A stretch of 64,000 nucleotides of DNA from Pelecanus crispus. Lineage: Eukaryota > Chordata > Aves > Pelecaniformes > Pelecanidae. Shown here piece after piece: positions 13,202 through 24,500 of this stretch. The notes under the pieces were generated by a model. The model did no database searches and was not told the DNA's origin. It saw only the letters and a program-made list of their open reading frames with translations. The stretch covers positions 11,544,734 to 11,608,733 of the forward strand of contig NC_134651.1 of the NCBI RefSeq assembly GCF_030463565.1. Direction: 5' to 3'. How positions within the stretch are numbered: position 1 is the stretch's first letter; every line of letters starts with the position of its first letter. Both the position numbers and the translations under genes were made by a program.

Positions 13202-14989
13202 AATAAAAACAAGGAGATTGGTTTTGTTTTTATAAAACCCAGCGGGCAGGGTAGGGCGAGGGCATGAGCAGTGGCCAGGGAGGCTGCTGGGTGGCATTGG
13301 GGGGGGTGGACAACGGGGGGGACGACAGGCAGCAGCTTGCTGGTGCCGAGATCGGGGGGGACAGGAGGGTGGCAGAGAGCGGGCGCTGGGCAGGCTGACT
13401 GCAGCAGGCAGAGGGAAAGGAGAGGCTTTAGGGAGCCACGGGGAGATGAACTGATGACACGCGAGAGCTGGTACAGGGCTTGCAGGGGCAACCCCCAGGG
13501 AACAAAATACATTTCATCTCCAGCGTATAAAAACTGCAAACACAAGAAAGACAAAAGGAGGCAACGCGTGCAGAGAAAGCCACGGCGCGGCAGTAGGAGA
13601 GGGTGCTGGGGCACCAGCACCAAGAGGAGCAGGGTCAAGCGTGTCCGTGCTGTACCGTGCTTGGCCCTGGGCAGGGGAAAGGGGCTAACCCCAGCCACGT
13701 CTCCGAGTACCCAGAAGAGGAAGGAAAAAGGGCAGGGAGCACCAGAGCAAACAGATGCAACTGTCCTGATGCATCTGCCGGGACCAAGAGCAGAGGCCAC
13801 GGCTCAGGCTGCAGCCTCCCTTCCCGGAGAGCTCGTGCTGCTGCCAGGCGCCATTCACAGCCCAGCGGGAGCGGGGCCATCCCAGCTCCGTGCCAGAACC
13901 TCATCCCTCCCGGCAGCCAGGCCAGCAGCACTCATGGCACTGGGCAGAGGGGGAGGCAGACTCAGACCCTTCATAGGGCAAATACAGGGGACCTCCACGT
14001 TTCCCCAACACGTGAAAGCAAACCAGTTGTGCCCCTCTCTCGCTTTCTAACTCCGTCCAGGCCCTTGAAGATGTCACATTGCTGAGCAGCAGCACAAGAG
14101 CAGGAGGGAGAAGGCCACAGCTGCCACTGTCAGCCCCAGGCATGGGACAGACAGCCCCTACAAACAGGACAGGCAGCAGCGTGCTGCAGTCAGGACGGCA
14201 AAGAGCAGGATGGAGGGAGCAGAACTCTGCCCTTAAGTCCCCCCACCACCCCAAGCAGGCAAGGGCAGGTGCTGAGCCCTGAGTCACGCAAGACCGTGCG
14301 CAGGCACCCACCGCTGCCCCGGGCTGACTGCAGAGGTACAGCCTCAGCAAGGTGAAGGAGGGTCCTGCCATGGGGCAGTGCCAGGCTTGGACCTGGCCCA
14401 ATATGTGGGCAAGAGGAGGGAGACAAGAGGGAAGTGGCAGCATCTCTCTACTCCCCACAGGCACTGAAGCCCTGGAACATTCATGCATTAGCCAAAAGGC
14501 AACTACAACGGGATTTAGAATGCATATATAAGGCTGGTCCCTGCTCCCCTCTCAGGGCTGCAGGAAGGGCAGGGCGTCTTCCACAAGGGGAGGAAAGAAG
14601 CCATCTTCAGCGCCATGCGTGCCCAGCGCCCTTGGAGCTCTGTGTCCTCCTGTCGGGCCACGCCACGCTCCAGCTCTCCCCCCCACGGGCGGCAGGCTCA
14701 GAGAAAGTCAAACACCCCGTAATTCTTTGCTGCTTGACAGAAGAAACACAAAAGGGTGAAAAGAAAGAAGAGATGTTTAGGGTGGAAGAACCGAGGCAGC
14801 AGTGACACACGGGCAAGCAGCACAGGGCGCTGGGACGGATGCGGATTAATGGGGTTAGAGAGGACAGCAGGAAGGAATTACCATCGGCAATACACAAGTC
14901 TGGTGGCGGGATGGGCTGGCAGCACCCAGCAGGCCTGCCAGGCCCGTCCATCCCGCTTGAGGAGGGATTAGAATCAAGGTTTAGTTCCA

Positions 14990-14995
14990 TTTATT
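14990..14995 (-). promoter_or_regulatory. Candidate proximal DVL3 poly(A) signal (AATAAA)
   Basis: TTTATT on the plus strand reads AATAAA on the DVL3 strand. It sits 166 nt past the stop codon, directly downstream of a U-rich tract. No transcript evidence is available from the sequence. Confidence 0.45.
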
Positions 14996-15160
14996 TTTTT
15001 TTCCCTTTTTTTCTTTTCGTTATCAAGACCAAAAAAAAAAAACCCAAAAAAAAACCAAAACCCAAAAAACAAGGGGTGAAGCCAGGGCTGGTCCTAGGAG
15101 ACAAACGACGGGGATGGAGGCGGGGAAGGAGGGGCAGCAGACAGACAGGGGACGGGCGCT

Positions 15161-15585
15161 TCACATTACATCCACAAAGAACTCACTGGGGTTGCCCATG
15201 GCCATTCGGAAGGACTGTCTACTGGCTGTCAGTTCGGGGGGCACAGAGGCCAGGTCACGGCCCGGCGGCGCCCCGGGGGGCCCCATGGCTGAAGGTGGTG
15301 GAGGCATCAGCAACATGGGGGGGCTGAAGAGAGGGGGGAGGCCGGGTGGCCCGTACGACTGCTGGCTGTGGTGGCTGCGGATGCTGTGAGCCAGAGAGTG
15401 CTGGCTACGCTGACTGTGCTGGCTGGCCGGCACCGAGCGCTCGCTGGCCGCGCGCTCACGCCGCATGCTGCTCCTCGTGGTGTGGTCCGACTCGCTCCCA
15501 CTCCCGCCTGACTTGGACTCCCCGGTCTTCTCTCTCTCCTTCCTCCTCTCGCTGCCGCTGCGATTGGAACCGCTGCTCCGGCTCC
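15161..15585 (-). CDS. DVL3: DVL3 coding exon 15: C-terminal tail and stop codon
   Basis: Residues about 572-712 and the TGA at 15161-15163. It contains [15 protein letters not shown], the Ser/His-rich [20 protein letters not shown], the [15 protein letters not shown] segment and the invariant terminus [11 protein letters not shown]. The Dishevelled C-terminus can fold back onto its own PDZ domain (published for the family). Human DVL3 frameshifts in the corresponding exons cause dominant Robinow syndrome; here the frame is intact. Confidence 0.96.
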
Positions 15586-18500
15586 CTGCGAAGTGCACAA
15601 GGCAAGGTTAGGTGACAGCTCAGATGAGCCAGGAAGAAAGGATGCTCCTCTAGGCAAGAGAGGACTGCAGCACAGCCATCTGCCAGCACAGTCCATGCTC
15701 TCAGTCTCCCTTCAACTCTGAGTCCCCCAACCCTTCTGAGATGGCTTTTGCCCTGGCTTCCCCCACACACAGGGCCTTGCCTACACAGCCTTTTCCTGCC
15801 ACTTCCCTTCCCTGAACAGGGCACCTGCCCACCTGCAGGCATATTTTAGTCCTTTTTACTCACCTTCACTGTGCTGGCTGCCTGCACTGCCCCCTCCATA
15901 GCTGTAGCCTGGGTCAGGGAAGCCGGGGTGGGGGTTGTATGGATGAGGCGGTGGATACTGATACGGGAAAGCCATAGGCCAGGGTGCGGCTCCTGGGTGG
16001 GGAAGCGGAGCCAAAGTGTCCTGATCAGAGGCACCGCTGGAACCATCGTGATCGTGAAGAGAAAGATTAGCCATGTCTGCAAGAAAGCAGAGAAGAGCGG
16101 TTAATCCAAGCGGAAAGACAACCACGTGTGATGAAGCAGCTGCCTGTCCACCCTTGCTGATGGACAAGGATGGGGTACACAAGGAGAGGCAAGAAGCTGG
16201 CACTCTCCCTACTAGTCAATGCAACCATTTGAGCTTCCTGGCTGAACAACAGCCAGGCTGTGCGAGTCCGAGCTGCCGCTCCAATAGAGACCAGCTTGGT
16301 GGGAAAGGACCACATCAGAGCTACAGCTCACCCTGCCAATTACTTCCCTCTTATTTGAGCACAACCCAGTTGTCTGAGCACCACCCCCTTGCCAGCACTG
16401 GAAGTTCAGAGCCTGGAGACAAAGTCAGTAAAGACCAAGACTCTGCTATGGCTGCCCAGGAGAAAAGATCACATAGTAGGTGACAGTGTCATCTTCCACC
16501 TTCACCACCCCAGCAGCATGACAAGGGAGCTGCGATATTCTTCCTCAGTCTCTAACAGGGTCTTTAGAACAAAGGGCCCAGCCTGATGGCAATGGTGGTA
16601 GCTACGTCCCCACAGTGTTAGCAGGGCTCTGCAGGACCTCAACCCCCCTCCATCCTCTCCCCCCCACCCACGCCAAGTGCCATACTTCCACAGAGGTCCC
16701 CGAAGATGTAATAGCATTGCTCCGAGAAGGTGATCTTGTTCACGGTATGTCGGATGTAGCCAGCCTTCAGCAGATTGCTGGCATATTTGCGGGATTCACG
16801 ACGGTCTGTAAAGCCCTCCACATGGTGATAGAGCCAATCCACTACATCCGAACCTGCCACCAAACACCAGAGTTAAATACAGCAACAGAGAGGAAGACAG
16901 TGGCCCTTGAGGCAGTGGGCCACACTGGAGCCAAGACTAAGTAGGCCAAAAGGTGAAAAAGGACTGCACAGCCAAAGGTTCAGTTTGTGACTCTGGCCTG
17001 GTCAACAGTTTATGGTGACAGTGATGCTCCCTTGGACATCTGCTTGGAAAACAGGCCACCCATTCCCCACTCTCTGCCTCTGCTGCAGGTAGCAGTCTCT
17101 TACCAATGAAAGCATTGGGGATGGTGATCTTCAGCCACATGCGGTCACGCACCTCCAGGCCTGACTCTGGTGAGGCCATGGCTTTGACAATGGTGGCCAT
17201 GTCGCTGTGGATGGACAGGTGAAAGTCGTCGAGGCCTGTGGCATGGATGAAGGGAAGGTAGGCAGAGATGAGAGGGGACAGGAAAGACAACAGGGCTACA
17301 TGGAAGCATCACACAGGAGGAATGGGCCAGGGAACAATTCATTGCAGACAGCCTTGGGGTGCATGCTGTGTAACCCCCCCCGTTCCAGCCTTCCGATGTC
17401 ATCCTTCCCATGTCAGCCATTTCACCTTGTGCAAAAACCAGGCTAGAGTCTCCTTCCTTCCAACCAGTCCCAAGCAGCTGAGATCCAAAAGCTGCCAACT
17501 GAGCCCACACAGGCCAGCAAGGGAATTCTCTGCTCCTCACAAATTGACAACAAGCTCCTGGCTTTTGGCCCCAGCTCTCTAGTCCCTTGCTTCAGGGCTC
17601 TGTATACTAGAATCACCCAAAACCTTCAGAAAGCAACCAAAAGAGCCCTGTGCTCAGCAAGGACCCTACCCCACTGCAAGGCTCTTTGCTCCCAGCTGCC
17701 TCCATCCTGCCCTATCTGCTGTCTTGGAGGGCAATTGCTCCAGGGACAAGCTTGACTCCCTCTGGTCCGGCACTCTCAGCCGGTAACCCCTGACTGCTCT
17801 GAGCCTTTCCTCTGCACCTGCTGTGCTCCTGGATTGCACCCAGGCTCTTCTAGGCTCCTTACGTAGAAGGCTGAAAAAGGTGGTATTAATTCACCCAGCC
17901 AGAACTCCCACTGATCCAAGCGCCTGCCTGGTGAGAGCTGCCTCCCTTTTAGTCCCCTGGCAGGGCAGACCGTGCCGATCCCAGCTGTCCCCAGGCAGAT
18001 GTATTGCTCCTTTTACAGCACAGTGAAGGCGAGGAAGCCCTGCAGCGGGTGGAGCACGGAGGCACAAGGACTTACGTTCAGTCTCTGGGATGGAGCTGGT
18101 GATGGAGGAGCTGGTGGAAGTGATTGTGCTCATGGATGGACTCATACCGTACGCTGGGTAGGTGCCAGTCATCGCTGCCGTGTGAGACACCCAGGCTGCC
18201 GGGTCGATGGGCCGGATGGGCTCACCTGCAGTGAAGAAAGAATCAGTCAGTAGCTATAAGAAATTATGCCCTCATCAAATCAGCCTCTGGGGAGGGACAG
18301 GGACTCAGCACAGCCCATTCCATCCCCAGCATCTGCCGGGACTCACCCGGATCGGAGCATGGAGAGTCTGGCCCAGCCCAGATCCGCTGGGGAGCAACTG
18401 GGAGAGAAAGAAGAGAGGGAGGGTCAGCAGGAGAGGTGCAGAGGGAGAGATCCCCCTATGGCTCAAGGGGGGGTTTCTCTTTCCTCTGGCGCCCCGAGCA

Positions 18501-21500
18501 AGTGACCCCCCTGCCCCAGTGAAACGCGTCCCCAGCGTGATGTGGGAAGGAGGGCTGGGCTTATGGGCATTTTGGCCTGGGAATAGGACATAGCAGCCTC
18601 CTAACAGGAGTGCTGAAACCCCATCAAACCCCAATTCAGTGCCACATGGAGTCACACACACAGGGGAGGAACAAGACAACAACCAAGTAAGTGCTTAAGG
18701 CAGGGCTCTCACATGAGCTGGGCACCAGCGTTAAGGGTGGGTCAGCTATCCACTTACTCCTGGGTAACGAGAAGCAGCCCCGGGGGCTGGGGTCCCAGCA
18801 CTTGGCCACCGTCAGGGTGATGGGCCTGCAACAAAAAGGCAAGAGTTAGAACAAGAGCCCAGTGGCCCAAACCTCTACATGATGGGCAGATGCTGTATGC
18901 TGCCTCTCTCCTGCGAGACAGGGAGAAGCTGCCAGTAAAGTGCCCTGGTCCCCCTCCAGCTATGGATTTCCTTAGTGGCATAGACAAAATGACATGACCC
19001 TCCTGAGGTTTGCTGATGACCCTAATGACACGGCATCCCCACAAAAAAGGGGCACAGACCCCAATTCATCACCATTCTGTTGGCTGCAATTCTTGCTTTG
19101 GGCATGAAAACCAAGGAATCAAAGCAACACCAAAAACCTAAGTTCTGAGCTCCAGCAGAGTCACTGGCTGAGCCACTGGCAGAGGTGGCTGGAAGACACG
19201 ACTCACACACCCCAAGCACACACCGTACAGCTGCCCACGGAGGTAAGGAACAACCTGAGTACTTACCCCGGCTTGTGCACAATCTCCCTCAGCACCCGCA
19301 CAGCATCATCATTGCTCATGTTCTCAAAGTTGATGTCATTTACCTGCAAAAAATGCAAAGAGGTGAGTCCCAGAGATGTGACCAGAGGCTGAGCTGCCCA
19401 CTCAGCTCAGCAGTGACTCAGCTTCCCTCTTCCAAGCGCAGCTTCCTGGGTTTAGCCTGCCAAAGTGTGCAGGGAGGCTTCTGGGACTTTTCTTACTGCT
19501 TTCCCAGGCCCAAAGATGGAGGTATGTGGGCGTGAAGTACCTGCAAGAGCATGTCTCCTGGCTCAATCCTGCCATCAGCTGCCACAGCGCCACCCTTCAT
19601 GATAGAGCCAATGTAAATGCCTCCGTCCCCACGCTCATTGCTCTGTCCCACAATAGAAATGCCCAGGAAGTTGTATTTCTCTGCAAGGATGGAAAGAGAA
19701 AGAAGTAAGACACCATACAGCAGGAGGCACGAGCAGCCCTAACCTCAGATAAACCACGTGCTAACAATGGTCGCTTGCACCCCTGTCCCAGAGAGATGTC
19801 CTGGGACGCAGAGAAACTGGGACGCAGAGAGACCAGTACTTCAAGACAAGCCACCTTCCTACAGAATCCATCTCCTCACTCCTCCCCGCATGTGTTCTCT
19901 TTGCCCCCTCCCTAGTTCCCCTCTCTGTCACCCAATCTCCCTCTGGAAGGACTGCAGGCTCCATGCACACCTCCCACTCACCCATGTTCAGCGTGACCGT
20001 GATGATGTTCAGGGACATGGTGGAGTCTGTGATGCTGCTGAAGGACGATGACTGCAACATAAGTGAAACATGAGATGTCCTCCTGCGCCTCAGTAACATT
20101 CCCAGTGCCGGCTCCCTCCACTCATGCTCCCTGCCGCTCCCTGTGGCATCACAGCCACCACCACAACTCCAGACTTATGCTAGGAGTTTTGCAGAGCCAG
20201 AGGGCATCAGCCACAGTCCTTATAACCTCTCCACAGCCAGGACAAGGTCTGTGGTCTCAGCTCTTGAGGCTACATTGGCTTGGAAATGTTTACAGCACTT
20301 TATGAAGTCTCAGCATTTGAACACCACCTGTCCCCAGCCGTGCCCACAGCAAACACAGCCGAATCCCTGATCAGCCCTGGAGCACTGAGTGGAGAGATCC
20401 ACCAGGCAGCCCGCCTTGCCCTGCACTGCCCTCCCCAGGACACCCAGCCCCTGGGTACCCGCTCAATGCGTGGAGCCTTCTGTTTCCGCCGGCGTCGCTT
20501 GTGCCTCCTCATTAGACGGGAAGCACTGCTTTGCTCTGTTGAACTGCTAAACCTAGAGGCAAAAGTGAGAGTCAGCTCTTCTGCTGCCAGCATGGTGGCT
20601 CTGTCAGCAAGAGAGCCACAGAAATGGCACAGGGAATAGAGGCTGCAGGGATAGACAGGCAGAACATGTACGCGGGGGACAGACAATAGCAGAGGGGGCT
20701 GCTGAGTGAGACTTTAGACAGAGGCAGGTCTGAGCAAGGACCCTGGAGCCCAGGATTACTGTGCCTTGCAAAGGCATCTTTCTGTGCTGCGAGGCAGGGG
20801 GAAGCTAGTGTTTCTCCAGGACCTAGGCTCTCCTACCTGCTGGTGGAGTCATCTTCATCTGAATCGAAGAAGCTGGTGGTCTCCAGCTCACTGCTCATGA
20901 GCGTCGAGGAGCTCTCGTACCCGCCCAGGTCTCGGCGCCGCTCTCCCTTCACTGTCCCATTCACCCTGGGTGCTATGAAAAGAGAAGATCAGTGCGCTTG
21001 AGACCGGCCACAGGGAAACAACCCCTTTCCTTACTGCAGGGCTCATAGCAAACTTCCCAGAATGAAACTAGCCATCAGACAATCCCATCTAGTGCTGGCC
21101 AGCTCTGAGTCCGCCCTGGGATCAGATCTATCTTCTATGGGATACCTCTTCTATCGCTACAGGATGGGGAAGAGGCTGATGGGCCACTAGGAACAATGCT
21201 GCTAAAGTTGTGGAAGACCTGCAGCTGGTTCCTTGGCAGAGCAAGGACCAGCACGGAGTGGCAATGCTACAGCACACTGCCTCCTGCTCTTGAGGCTTCT
21301 ACAGGAGACATCTCCTTTGCCCCCAAAGGTTTCAACACCAACCTCTGATGCAACATAGGCATTAGCTCCTGCCTCCAGGAGGAGGCTATGGCCTCAGAGC
21401 ACTGAACAACCCTTTTAAGCTGAGAAGGTTCTGCAGAGCAGGCAGAGCTGTGCCATGTCTGGAGCTAGTGCTCCCACCATGCCCCAGCCATGCCCTGCAG

Positions 21501-24500
21501 AGCTCTTGCCATGTTACCAACACCTACCATGCTCAGGCCCATCTTTCCGACGAGGTCGTTCCCTTTGCGATGACACCACCGAGTCTGTCTCTGTCTCATT
21601 GTCCAAGTTTTCCCGACTCCCCCCAGTGTTAGGGCTGCAATGATATAAAAGGAACAAATATGTCCAACAGAGAACAACTTAAACAGGCTATTTCTACCTC
21701 TGTGCTGGCCAGCACAAGCCTCCAGCCATCAGCTGTCTCCTTCTTGAGGAACAGGAGCAGAGGTGGTGGGGAACAACCACGGCACATCTATAAGTGCAGG
21801 ACAAGGGACTGAGGGGAGCCGTGCCAGCTCTTTGCCAACTTCCCTGCGCTATTTTCAGCATGCCCTTGCTTGTTGAATAATGCAGCTCCACTTTGAATCT
21901 TCTCCCAGCCCCATTCTCCTCCCCTCTGGCTGGCTGTGATCCCTGCCAATTTGGGTAGGAGTGTCCCAGCCCCTGGTCCGGATTTACAGCAAAGTCACTG
22001 TGCGTCCCTCAGAAACCAGGATAGGTGTCCAGGTAACTTACTGGAAAGAGGGGGGCCTGGAGTCTCCAATTCCTCCTGTGCGCTCCATGGAGGGTGGCAG
22101 CTCTGTCTGGTTATCGGCACAGACCGAGCCAGCATCTGAATGGGAACCCTCTGCAGACACCAGCTGGAGGGACAAGAGACAGAGAATGAAATGGCTGAGG
22201 CACTGGGAAAACGTTTACAAGAGTGGCCAAACGAGCTGGCCAAACGCCTGCCTGGCCCAGGATCTCATCTCTGACGGTGGACAGCAGCAGATGCCCAGGA
22301 GCGGGTATGGAACAGGCCAAGCATGTAGCAACATTCCCCCTCAACGCCTTCCCAGACACTGGCTATTTGTGGCTCAGGAATTCCTGACCCAGCGGTGAAG
22401 TCCGGGTGGCTGACAGCCCTGCTTGGAGACTCTGACATCATCTGCACACCCACACTGCACAATTTTTACGCTCAGGTGACCTTTAGCACACGTCCTGTGG
22501 CAAGGAGTGGATTCCCCTAGTTCTTCTTACATTGGAAGAGGCAGCTACCAGTCGTTCCTTTTCTCGATTTTTACCAGCCTCTACACCTCTGCCTTTGAGC
22601 TGTGGCACCCAGCAGGACTTTCACATTCCCAGCCCATGATGGGAGCTGGGGGTAACAGAGCTCAGGGCCGAGCCTCACTCTGAAATAGACTCCAAAACAT
22701 ACTTTTTTTTTTTTCTGGTTTTCACAAATACTTTGCAAACTTTCAGCTTGTGCCCAGCTAAGTGGCCTGGGCATAGCCTCCAGCCAACCTCTGGGAAGCT
22801 CGGCAGTTTCCCCAGTGCATAAATTCAATAAAGGGTCAAACCCCGGGAACTATTTATACTAGCCATGCTTTAGGGCAGCCCAGGCACACCCATATCTGTG
22901 CCTCTGGCTCTAAGAAACCACAAATTTCAGGGCTCAGGGGATGAGGCAGAGCCTCTGCTGGAGGAACGGGCTCGACAGTGGGATGAAGCAGGATAGCTCA
23001 AATGAACTCAGTGGAAAGTGGTTTCCCCAACATCACTCCCTATCCAGGTTTGTGCTCTCCCCACTTTCAAACTGCACGGAACAGGGCTAACTCCAATAGG
23101 GCCAGGCAGGAAAGCAACAGAAAGCCTCTTCCTTGCAAGAGACATTCAGGGACCCCCAAAGCAGAGGTGACAGGGCCCAGAAAGGAGCCCTCCCCTGGCC
23201 AGGCAGCGAGTCCCCAGGGAAAGGCTAGAGCTCTTGAGCAAGGGAAGATCAATTTCCATCTCTAAGGACTTTCAAGTATGCTTTTCATGTCTGCACCACA
23301 TCTGTCCCCTGCACAGCATAGGGAAGCAGGGGGGTTGGTTCTCTCCCAGTGTCAGGGAGCGACCACAGGGCCCAGCGCCTTGATCCACCCCAGACAAAAC
23401 AGGCTGTGGGTCAGCCTGGAGCCAGCCCAGGGAGGTGAGGAGACCAGGTCAGGTCTCAGCCTGTGTACTTGAACCAACTACCAAGCCATCAGCCATCACA
23501 GGAGAGGTCTGATCTAACAGAGGTGAGGGATGCCTCGCTGTGGGTCAAGGCAGAAGGATCATGAAACATGGGCTGGAAAGGAGCTGATTGCTGCTGCCCA
23601 AACTGTAATGCCCAGTATAAATACAGAGGCAACTCTGCTGCCTGCTGGTGAGGGGACCACATGTGCAACATGGAGGCAAGAGCAGATGCCAACCCAGGTG
23701 CTGGAGGCACAGCCTGTTTACACAGGTCCTGAGCACTTCCCAGCATCACTGATGAAACGCAAAGCTGTGCCCTGCCCACCTCGTAGAACTGGGGAAACCA
23801 TGATAAAGGGGGATGGACCCCACAGACCATCATTAGGGCAGGGTGAGAGAGGTCTGCTGCCAGGGAGGCACTGGGCACAGAGAAAGGGATGCAGCCATGG
23901 CAAGGAAGATAGAGCAGCCCCAAGAAAGCCACAGCCAAAGCAGCAGACAGGGCAGAGAACACCCTGGGGTGCCAAAAGCTGCAGAGCCCGTCCCACAAGC
24001 CCCTGGACAAGCCCAACGGCTCCTGCTCTCACAACTGTCTAACCAGCTTGTCTCACACTCGGCTCAGCTTCCCTCCCTCCAGCAAGCTCCAGGCACATGC
24101 CGGGCTCTGCTCCTGGCACCTTCCTGGTGACTTGTCTTCCCAGGACACATCCCACTGCCTGAGGGCCACATCCTTGCTCTGGCAGCCACTGCCTGGGAGC
24201 ACAGGGGAGAAGAGATGCTGGAAGGGGCCACCATTGCCTAGAGAAAAGTCATGTAACACTCTATGCTTGAAGATCTCAAGGCAAGACCAGGCAATTCGAT
24301 CTGGACAGAGGGAACTAGCTGCAGGCAGCTGTCAAACAGCAGCAAGGAGGAGGGGGGGGGAGTGTTCCCGAGTGGGGGGACTGATGCTGCCACCTTCTAA
24401 CACTCCTGGGGCTGGGATTTCCTCCAGGGAAGGTTTTGATAGCCACTCTGCACTTTTCCTGCCTCTTGCACTGTCAGGAAATATTTGCTTGGATCCAAGT

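Larger units (their letters stand above)
13180..15160 (-). other. DVL3: DVL3 3' untranslated region (extent inferred)
   Basis: After the TGA at 15161 no further coding sequence continues. A canonical AATAAA on the minus strand lies at 14990-14995, only about 170 nt past the stop. A variant TATAAA at 13196-13201 is followed by a GT-rich stretch, which fits a distal cleavage site near 13180 and a UTR of about 2 kb. The UTR contains a long U-rich tract (minus strand, about 15000-15072) and several C-runs (about 13298-13362). The choice between proximal and distal ends is inference. Confidence 0.6.

Noticed and set aside
11910-13202. 430-codon plus-strand open frame, and overlapping long minus-strand frames, in the 12-kb CpG island
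   Set aside because: Extreme GC content removes stop codons in all frames. The translations are low-complexity Pro/Ala/Arg/Gly with no recognisable domain.
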